Both the position numbers and the translations under genes were made by a program. This document shows positions 58,978-64,000 of a DNA stretch of 64,000 nt, piece after piece; within the stretch, counting starts at the first letter, position 1, and every line of letters starts with the position of its first letter. The DNA lies in the NCBI GenBank assembly GCA_036490475.1, contig DASXDT010000006.1:1550001-1614000 (forward strand). The letters run 5' to 3'. The notes under the pieces were generated by a model that was not told the origin of the DNA, ran no database searches, and saw only the letters and a program-made list of their open reading frames with translations. This stretch comes from Candidatus Tumulicola sp. GTDB lineage: Bacteria > Vulcanimicrobiota > Vulcanimicrobiia > Vulcanimicrobiales > Vulcanimicrobiaceae.

Positions 58978-59991
58978 CTACAAGAGACGATGCGACAAGA
59001 AGAATCGCACCATTTCGCGGCTTGCGTCGGGTCCGGCCGCGTCGGTATAGGAACCGGCCGGACTTCCCCCCGACCATGCATGGCCGGCGCCGTGAATATC
59101 CCACTGCTCGAGTAGGTCGCGCCCGTTCGCATCCGCGTACGTCGTTTTCGTGTAGGCGCGGCTTCCCGGAACGTGTCCGGCCTCGACGCGCTTAGCGTAT
59201 TCGGGTGAATGGAGAGCCTGCGCAAAGCGGTCGCTATTGACGTTGTTGACGGTCCGGTCGCGATCTCCATGAAACACGATTGTCGGTGTCGGGACACCCT
59301 TCGCCGGTTGGGACGGTGACTTGGCGGCGCTCGGGCCACGTTTCATTACCGCAAACGCAGAGTCGACGTCCTTGGCCAAATCGTATGCGATGCCCGAATG
59401 CACGCCCACCGCTGCATAGATGTCGGGATACGTCGTTCCAAGTACCGCTGCCGCCGCGGCGCCGGCCGATAACCCGGCGACGTAGACGCGTTGAGAATCG
59501 ATCGCATAGCCGGACATGACTTGTCGCGTAATGCCGGCGACGATCGACGGCTCACCGAAGTCGCGGGTTTGTTGGGTGCGCAAAAACCAGTTCCAGCATT
59601 TCCGCGGATTCGCCGACGCCGGTTGTTCGGGATACGCAACGAGGAAGTTGAATTCTTCCGCGAGTTCGTTCATGCGCGTTCCGGTTGCAAAGTCGCCTGC
59701 AGATTGCGTACAACCATGAAGCATGACGATCAGCGGGCGCGGTTGCCCGTCGTAGCGGTTTGGCACGTAGAGTTTGTACGATCGAGCGCCAAAGCTGTTG
59801 TTAAAGGTTTTCGTTAGGAATTGACCGCGCGTTACGCCGATCAATGCACCTTGAACGACCGTCGCCTGGGCGGCAACGGGCGCGCCGGCGACGGTCAGTG
59901 ACGCTTGCAGTAGGGCCGTCGCTTCCGTGAGGTTTCCCGCGCGCGTAAGTTTCGTCGCGGCAACGATGTCGCGATACTGTGGTGTTTTCAA
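58978..59991 (-). CDS. PHB depolymerase family esterase
   Basis: A 337-residue alpha/beta hydrolase of the extracellular PHB depolymerase/feruloyl-esterase-like family. N-terminal YKLYVPNRYDGQPRPLIVMLHGCTQSAGDFATGTRMNELAEEFNFLVAYPEQ, nucleophile Ser175 in YVAGLSAGAAAA, DPx region TIVFHGDRDRTVNN (catalytic Asp) and HGAGHAWSGGSPAGSYTDAAGPDAS (catalytic His). A clear Sec signal is not seen; the first ~55 residues are helical. It could hydrolyse polyhydroxyalkanoate or other esters. It lies 15 bases downstream of the RHH regulator in the same direction and is likely controlled by it. Confidence 0.88.
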   Translation of the reverse strand: MKTPQYRDIVAATKLTRAGNLTEATALLQASLTVAGAPVAAQATVVQGALIGVTRGQFLTKTFNNSFGARSYKLYVPNRYDGQPRPLIVMLHGCTQSAGDFATGTRMNELAEEFNFLVAYPEQPASANPRKCWNWFLRTQQTRDFGEPSIVAGITRQVMSGYAIDSQRVYVAGLSAGAAAAAVLGTTYPDIYAAVGVHSGIAYDLAKDVDSAFAVMKRGPSAAKSPSQPAKGVPTPTIVFHGDRDRTVNNVNSDRFAQALHSPEYAKRVEAGHVPGSRAYTKTTYADANGRDLLEQWDIHGAGHAWSGGSPAGSYTDAAGPDASREMVRFFLSHRLL

Positions 59992-60006
59992 AATATGGCT
60001 TTCCGG

Positions 60007-60426
60007 TTATGAGGAGAGGCGGTCGGACAACGCGGATTTGACGGCCGCGCTGGCTTGCAGTGCACCGAGAACCGACACCGATGCGATTGTGGAGCGTGCG
60101 AGCTCGGCGCTAACGTCGTTTGCGATGCGAGCGAGACCGATCACCCGAATGTTTACTTTGTGGCCCGAGCGCTGTAGATCTTCGAGAAACTCCCGGCTGT
60201 AGTCGTGCAGTCCCAGGTCGAAGTTCTTCCGCGCTACCGACTTTTCTAACGCTTCGCGGTGTTTATCGAGATGATTGCGAATTGCCGTGCGGATGAAATC
60301 GGTGCGATTCGCGTAGAAGCCGTCCGACACAATCAAATCGATCTGCCCAAGGTCGACGTACCCGAGGTTGATCGTGATTTTTTCCGAATCGCCGGCTCTG
60401 GCAGGCCTCTTCTCCGCAATAACCAT
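60007..60426 (-). CDS. Ribbon-helix-helix (CopG-like) regulator
   Basis: A 139-residue regulator with a ribbon-helix-helix N-terminal domain: KITINLGYVDLGQIDLIVSDGFYANRTDFIRTAIRNHLDKHREAL (strand, two helices). The rest (HDYSREFLEDLQRSGHKVNIRVIGLARIANDVSAELARSTIASVSVLGALQASAAVKSALSD) is a helical extension. The start is ATG 60426, since a TTGACT/TACCAT promoter (60458-60463 and 60435-60440, 17-base spacer) leads directly into it, making the transcript leaderless; ATG 60453 would lie inside the promoter. Direct repeats over the -10 suggest autorepression. It precedes the esterase gene. Confidence 0.8.
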   Translation of the reverse strand: MVIAEKRPARAGDSEKITINLGYVDLGQIDLIVSDGFYANRTDFIRTAIRNHLDKHREALEKSVARKNFDLGLHDYSREFLEDLQRSGHKVNIRVIGLARIANDVSAELARSTIASVSVLGALQASAAVKSALSDRLSS

Positions 60427-60428
60427 CC

Positions 60429-60463
60429 ACACAGATGGTACACGGATGGCCACATTTAGTCAA
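60429..60463 (-). promoter_or_regulatory. Promoter with direct-repeat operator of the RHH-esterase operon
   Basis: On the minus strand: TTGACT (-35), 17 bases, TACCAT (-10), then 8 bases to the ATG. Direct repeats CCATCCGTGT and CCATCTGTGT (60449-60440 and 60438-60429), one base apart, cover the -10 and the transcription start. RHH proteins often bind such tandem sites, so the gene is likely autoregulated. Confidence 0.6.
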
Positions 60464-60714
60464 CCCCGGCGTCGCGAAGCGGCTATTATGAGAAGGCTGC
60501 TGTTATGAACGGTAAGCGCTCGTGCCGCTCGGAGGCCTAGCGCGCGCCTCGAGGTTGCAGCGCGTCATGTACCCGTCATCTCGACGATTGTCAATGGCGT
60601 CGTAATCCGCTGACACGGCGATTCTTCGAACGCGCCGAACCGGAGCGTTTCGTGCCATCCTCCGAGCGTGCGGATGTCGCTCTGCTGTCGGCTGAGTTTT
60701 AGCTCGAACGGGGG
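60464..60714. other. Intergenic stretch without recognised gene
   Basis: Between the RHH promoter and the P-loop gene. I see no complete ORF with a ribosome-binding site, no tRNA-like cloverleaf and no clear terminator. It may hold the decayed end of an older gene. Confidence 0.35.
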
Positions 60715-61188
60715 CTAGGAGGCGACAAGTTCTTCGAGACGACGGAGGACTTCGGCGAGGGGTTGAGACGCGTCGATCTCCGTCGTTGCGCCGGCTCGCA
60801 GTAACGGCTCGACGATCGCGAGATCGTACAAGATACGCGCGCGCTCATCCGCGGTCTTACCATACGGGTTGTTGGTGCGGGTGGCGATTCTCTGGAGTAG
60901 GACTTCGGCACGCGCGCTGAGCAGGACGATGTGATCGAATAGCGGGTAAAAGGTTCCTTGATTCGATTTGCAACCGGCTACGAATAAATTGCCGTGCGTG
61001 TGCGCAACCAGTAGGTCGTTCATCGCGTCCTCTCGCCAGATCCAGTCGCGCTCGCCGTTCGGCAACGTTATCCAACGACTCCAACGATCGTCGTCGGTAT
61101 CTACGGCGTCATAACCGCGTTCTGCGAGAGCGTGTAGCGCGCTGGACTTACCAGTGCCCGACATTCCGGTAATGAGGACTTTCGCCAT
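60715..61188 (-). CDS. P-loop kinase-like protein (AAA/shikimate-kinase-like)
   Basis: A 157-residue nucleotide-binding protein with a Walker A at the N-terminus (VLITGMSGTGKSSALHALAERGYDAVDTDDD) and a lid/arg-rich segment (LQRIATRTNNPYGKTADERARILYDLAIVEPLLRAGATTEIDASQP). The layout fits small ATP-dependent kinases or AAA-type P-loop proteins that phosphorylate a small metabolite or nucleoside; FVAGCKSNQGTFYPLFDHIVLL is typical of that family. Substrate unknown. ATG 61188; divergent from the propeller lipoprotein at 61251. Confidence 0.75.
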   Translation of the reverse strand: MAKVLITGMSGTGKSSALHALAERGYDAVDTDDDRWSRWITLPNGERDWIWREDAMNDLLVAHTHGNLFVAGCKSNQGTFYPLFDHIVLLSARAEVLLQRIATRTNNPYGKTADERARILYDLAIVEPLLRAGATTEIDASQPLAEVLRRLEELVAS

Positions 61189-61250
61189 GGATAACGCTTC
61201 TAGGCGGCTCGGCGTAGGGCTCTTTCGGTTCTACGTGAAGGGAGTGTGTG

Positions 61251-62264
61251 ATGAATACGACTGGCTTTCTACGATGCGCCGGTGCTGCGATCGCATTGGC
61301 GCTCTGTTCGGGCTGCGCGAGCGGACCCGGTGCGGCGCCGTCAAACGCCAACTCTGCTAACAAATACGGCGCGAAAACGTTGATCGTCAATGGTCGCGCC
61401 ATAACTGCAGAGCGACTCAACCTGGGCGGCTTGCCGCTATACCCGGCGACCGTTTTCGACGCGACTGCGAAGTCGAAATCGAAGTACTTCGACTACATCA
61501 TCAACCTATATGGCACGTACGCCAGCATCTTCGATTATCCGAAGAGCACCAAACAGATCGGCACGATAACCAATGTCGGTGGCCAGGGTTGCACGAACGT
61601 GCTGTATGGCTACGGTAAGAAGAAGTTCTGGATCGTCGCCGGATCCGACCAGATCACGGAGTACGAGGTCCCGCAGAAACCCCTCAGGACCCTGTCCACT
61701 CCCGACGGCAGCATGCCGTCCAGCTGCGCGATGGACAGCGACGGCAATCTTGCGGTGGGAGACCTGCATAACGGTGACGTCATAATCTACCCACACGCAA
61801 AGGGTTCCGGAAACGCTATCCCCTCGCCGTTGTTCGCAGAATACTTCGACGGTTACGACGATAAGGGAAACCTCTTTTTTGATGGGTTCGATATAAACAC
61901 GAACGTCCTGTTCGAAGAGCTTCCAAAGGGAAGCAGTACGGTGCGGCCGATCTCGACGAGCAACACCATACGGTTTCCCGGTTCGGTGCAATGGGACGGA
62001 AAATACTTGACGGTTTTCGATCAGGGAACGAACGATTTCTATCAGTACAATGTGAAAGGCACCGAGGCCACGCTCAAGCATACGGTAGCACTCTCAGGTT
62101 CCAGCGACTGCGCCCAGACCTGGATCGCGACGGGCGTCGTGTATTGCGGCGACGCGGGTAACGACAACGGGGAAGTGTTCAAGTACCCGGCCGGCGGATC
62201 GCCGGTGGCGGTTCTTACCGGGAACTTCGACGAACCGCTCGGCACGGTGGCTGTCGAGAAATAA
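61251..62264 (+). CDS. Beta-propeller lipoprotein
   Basis: A 337-residue lipoprotein: lipobox ALALCSGC|A, short linker, then a propeller-like domain (FDYPKSTKQIGTITNVGGQGCTNVLYGYGKKKFWIVAGSDQITEYEV; SSCAMDSDGNLAVGDLHNGDVIIYPH; YDDKGNLFFDGFDINTNVLFEELP; FPGSVQWDGKYLTVFDQGTNDFYQY). ATG 61251, with AAGGGAG eight bases before it. Its N-terminus (NGRAITAERLNLG, YGTYASIFDYPKS) is repeated in the 63701 gene, a tandem paralogue. A strong hairpin follows. Confidence 0.85.
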   Translation: MNTTGFLRCAGAAIALALCSGCASGPGAAPSNANSANKYGAKTLIVNGRAITAERLNLGGLPLYPATVFDATAKSKSKYFDYIINLYGTYASIFDYPKSTKQIGTITNVGGQGCTNVLYGYGKKKFWIVAGSDQITEYEVPQKPLRTLSTPDGSMPSSCAMDSDGNLAVGDLHNGDVIIYPHAKGSGNAIPSPLFAEYFDGYDDKGNLFFDGFDINTNVLFEELPKGSSTVRPISTSNTIRFPGSVQWDGKYLTVFDQGTNDFYQYNVKGTEATLKHTVALSGSSDCAQTWIATGVVYCGDAGNDNGEVFKYPAGGSPVAVLTGNFDEPLGTVAVEK

Positions 62265-62276
62265 TTCTCTACACAA

Positions 62277-62306
62277 AGAGCACCGGCTTATGCGCGCCGG
62301 TGCTCT
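62277..62306 (+). terminator. Terminator of the propeller lipoprotein gene
   Basis: A perfect 11-bp inverted repeat, AGAGCACCGGC and GCCGGTGCTCT, with an 8-base loop, 12 bases after the stop. It also lies past the end of the convergent lipoprotein gene (62345) and may serve both. Confidence 0.75.
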
Positions 62307-62344
62307 CGTGACGATCGGAAATCGATCGGCATGCTGCCGATTAG

Positions 62345-63496
62345 CTACTGCTCGAGTACGTGCAGCGTATCATCCGCGGTGGAGGTGTAGTAGAGCACGG
62401 TGTCGCTGTCGCTCGTTCCGTAAGCGGCAAGACCGAAGACGTGCGCGGTCTTACTCGTATCGAGCGTTTTGGTGGCCAATACCTTACCGTTCGGCGTTAT
62501 TTCCACCAACGTATTTCCGCCCTTCGTATTCGCTAGAATAAGATTGCCGTTCGGCAGCAGGGCAGACGCTACGGGTGCGTTGAGCGGAGAGCCGCTGTAG
62601 ACCAGCGTCGCGCACGTATCCGTCGGATGCTTGCACGTGAATTTCTTTCCGCCGGGCTGAACCGCGATCTCGTCTTTGTCGAGTAAGTTGCTGGCATTCG
62701 AGATGGAAACGAGCGTGTTGTCGGCTCCATCTACCACGTACAACGTGTCGTTGCAAAGGGGTCCGTTTCGCGTCGCATTGTATTGCAGGCCGGACGGCCC
62801 TAAGGTTGTCCAACCCGAACCATTTTTGCCAAAACCGGAGACCACTTCGGTCGAGGTGGTCTTTCCGCCACTGACCGAAATGAACGACAACTTAACGAGC
62901 GCGCCGGTCTTGGAATCGGACACATAAATATCTTCAGGCGCGTACGGCAAACCGCAGAATGCATCTGCATCGGCAAATGGAGCCTCGAGGTGTGATTTTA
63001 AGCTCTTCTCGAGGTTACCGGATTGGTCGAACTGCCCGACCGAACCGCTGGTCATTCCGCTGCCGTACACTTGGTTGGCCTCGGTGATGGCGTCGCCGTC
63101 GCATCCGTTGATCTTCGTGTTCTGCGTAAACGTGGCAGGCTTCGCATTCTGATGAGGATCGAGGACCTCGATCGTCGAGCCTTTGCCTGCTGCGCCGGCG
63201 GAGTTTTCGAAGTTACAAACGAGCAGCTGCCCCGCCTTTAGGCCGAAGGTCGAGCGAACCCGCACGACCGCGCGCGGGCCTTTGTCGCCGTTCTTAGGAT
63301 CGACAGTCGAACCGATCACGACGTCCTTCGTAAGTTTCTTCAAGATCGACGTCGTGTCGACGGCTGCGGGCGCCGCTTGAAAGACGGGACTCGTTCCCGT
63401 TGCTCCGGTTGGCACCGCGGTATTCCCCCCGCACGCCGAGGTCGCAAAAAGCGTTCCCGCGACTAACACAATCGCGCGACCGTTCAAAGATGGCAT
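62345..63496 (-). CDS. Lipoprotein with NHL-like repeats, disulfide-rich
   Basis: A 383-residue lipoprotein: lipobox LFATSAC|G, then FGLKAGQLLVCNFENSAGAAGKGSTIEVLD, VYGSGMTSGSVGQFDQSGN, APEDIYVSDSKTGALVKLSFIS, GPLCNDTLYVVDGADNTLVSIS, LPNGNLILANTKGGNTLVEITPNGKVLATKTLD. The Y-V-x-D/L-x-L-A-N repeats are again propeller-like, but it lacks the YGTYASIFDYPKS segment and forms a separate subfamily, with several Cys. AAGGGAG precedes the ATG at 63496. Divergent from the 63701 paralogue. Confidence 0.8.
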   Translation of the reverse strand: MPSLNGRAIVLVAGTLFATSACGGNTAVPTGATGTSPVFQAAPAAVDTTSILKKLTKDVVIGSTVDPKNGDKGPRAVVRVRSTFGLKAGQLLVCNFENSAGAAGKGSTIEVLDPHQNAKPATFTQNTKINGCDGDAITEANQVYGSGMTSGSVGQFDQSGNLEKSLKSHLEAPFADADAFCGLPYAPEDIYVSDSKTGALVKLSFISVSGGKTTSTEVVSGFGKNGSGWTTLGPSGLQYNATRNGPLCNDTLYVVDGADNTLVSISNASNLLDKDEIAVQPGGKKFTCKHPTDTCATLVYSGSPLNAPVASALLPNGNLILANTKGGNTLVEITPNGKVLATKTLDTSKTAHVFGLAAYGTSDSDTVLYYTSTADDTLHVLEQ

Positions 63497-63700
63497 CCTA
63501 AAATCTCGCTCCCTTGCAGTGATGATAATTTTGGGTTCGAAGCGCCTCGTCCGTCGCCTGCACGAAACGCTTGATTTGACGCCACGACCAAGCGTTTAGC
63601 AATGCAGCCGAGTGCAAGGTCGTTGGCGCGTACCCGATAAAGTAGCTCCTTCTACGAGCGGCTTCGACCCGCCCGTTTCTGCTTACAAGGGAGTTACTTG

Positions 63701-64000
63701 ATGAATCCGACCGGGTTAATGAAATTCGCCGGTGCTGTCGTTGCACTTTCGCTAGCTTCGGCGTGCGCCGGTGGCTCGGTGGTCGCGCCGGCGAGCACCA
63801 CGCCGAACGGCTCGTACATCGGCAAGACGTTGTTCGTGCAGGGGAGACCGGTGACTGCGGCCCGCCTGAATCTGAACCCGATGCCGCATTACACGACGAA
63901 CGTTCCCGATACAGATGCGAAGAGGTCGAAGGACTTCGAGTACACGATCAGCTTTTACGGCACGTACGCAAGCATCTTTGACTATCCGAAGAGCGTCAAC
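63701..64000 (+). CDS. Beta-propeller lipoprotein, partial (cut by window end)
   Basis: First 100 residues of a lipoprotein paralogous to the 61251 gene: lipobox ALSLASAC|A, then GKTLFVQGRPVTAARLNLNPMPHYTTNV and ISFYGTYASIFDYPKSVN, parallel to KTLIVNGRAITAERLNLGGLP and INLYGTYASIFDYPKSTK. The frame stays open to the last base. AAGGGAG lies nine bases before the ATG. Confidence 0.85.
   Translation, partial: MNPTGLMKFAGAVVALSLASACAGGSVVAPASTTPNGSYIGKTLFVQGRPVTAARLNLNPMPHYTTNVPDTDAKRSKDFEYTISFYGTYASIFDYPKSVN

Noticed and set aside
63498-63746. 82-residue minus-strand ORF between lipoprotein genes
   Set aside because: No ribosome-binding site; overlaps the start of the 63701 gene and both promoter regions.

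Overview
The window is a dense, GC-rich (roughly 60%) bacterial chromosome segment from a diderm: it encodes an outer-membrane-type barrel and a porin-like protein, many lipobox lipoproteins, and no phage or conjugation genes. Several lineage-typical traits (a family of beta-propeller lipoproteins with N-termini such as LLAGC or LALCSGC, many GTGA/ATGA gene overlaps, TATACT-like -10 boxes) recall Candidatus Eremiobacterota (WPS-2). That placement is an inference from style, not a measurement. No rRNA, tRNA, CRISPR array or transposase gene was seen.

Layout. 1-5.8 kb: end of a metal ABC permease, a secreted aspartic protease, a MITE-like repeat, a tandem carboxymuconolactone-decarboxylase-fold protein, DUF202, a CYTH-like protein and a split chromate transporter. 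5.8-16.3 kb: outer-membrane protein, AraC regulator, a secreted His/Met-rich protein, SDR and glycoside hydrolase, purEK, a GT4 glycosyltransferase/amidohydrolase run, and a HEPN gene pair with a palindromic operator. 16.4-31 kb: leucine/isovalerate degradation genes (mvaB, mccA, hydratase, and mccB further on) interrupted on the other strand by a cytochrome b/molybdoenzyme pair, DUF427, OsmC and GNAT genes, then a DUF1800/DUF1501 pair and an MBL-fold hydrolase.

31-38.4 kb: a frameshifted propeller lipoprotein, then an envelope-sensing island. On the minus strand it carries an ECF sigma factor, small membrane protein, OmpR-type regulator, histidine kinase and DUF4097-like surface protein. Divergent from these are a 39-residue ORF, a second DUF4097-like protein and a membrane protein. 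38.4-43.3 kb: pyrKDFE with a GNAT and an AI-2E-type transporter. 43.3-51.5 kb: lipoprotein, polytopic GT39-like protein, dprA-rlmH-argS, a zinc-ribbon peptide, nrdR, dut and panE. 51.5-54.3 kb: a barrel with one CXXCH haem motif followed by a lipoprotein multicopper oxidase, behind a DtxR-like inverted repeat. 54.3-64 kb: small stress-like proteins, methyltransferase, MUG-type glycosylase, a VOC pseudogene, a PHB-depolymerase-family esterase with its RHH regulator, and four more secreted/propeller lipoproteins, the last cut by the window end.

The most interesting points are: (1) two ~220-240 bp intergenic elements with near-identical palindromic ends; (2) genes whose family N-terminus begins at CTG, ATT or ATA, best shown by nrdR; (3) the sigma/two-component/DUF4097 island; (4) the haem-barrel/multicopper-oxidase pair; and (5) three short genes with good Shine-Dalgarno sites (39, 46 and 54 residues).
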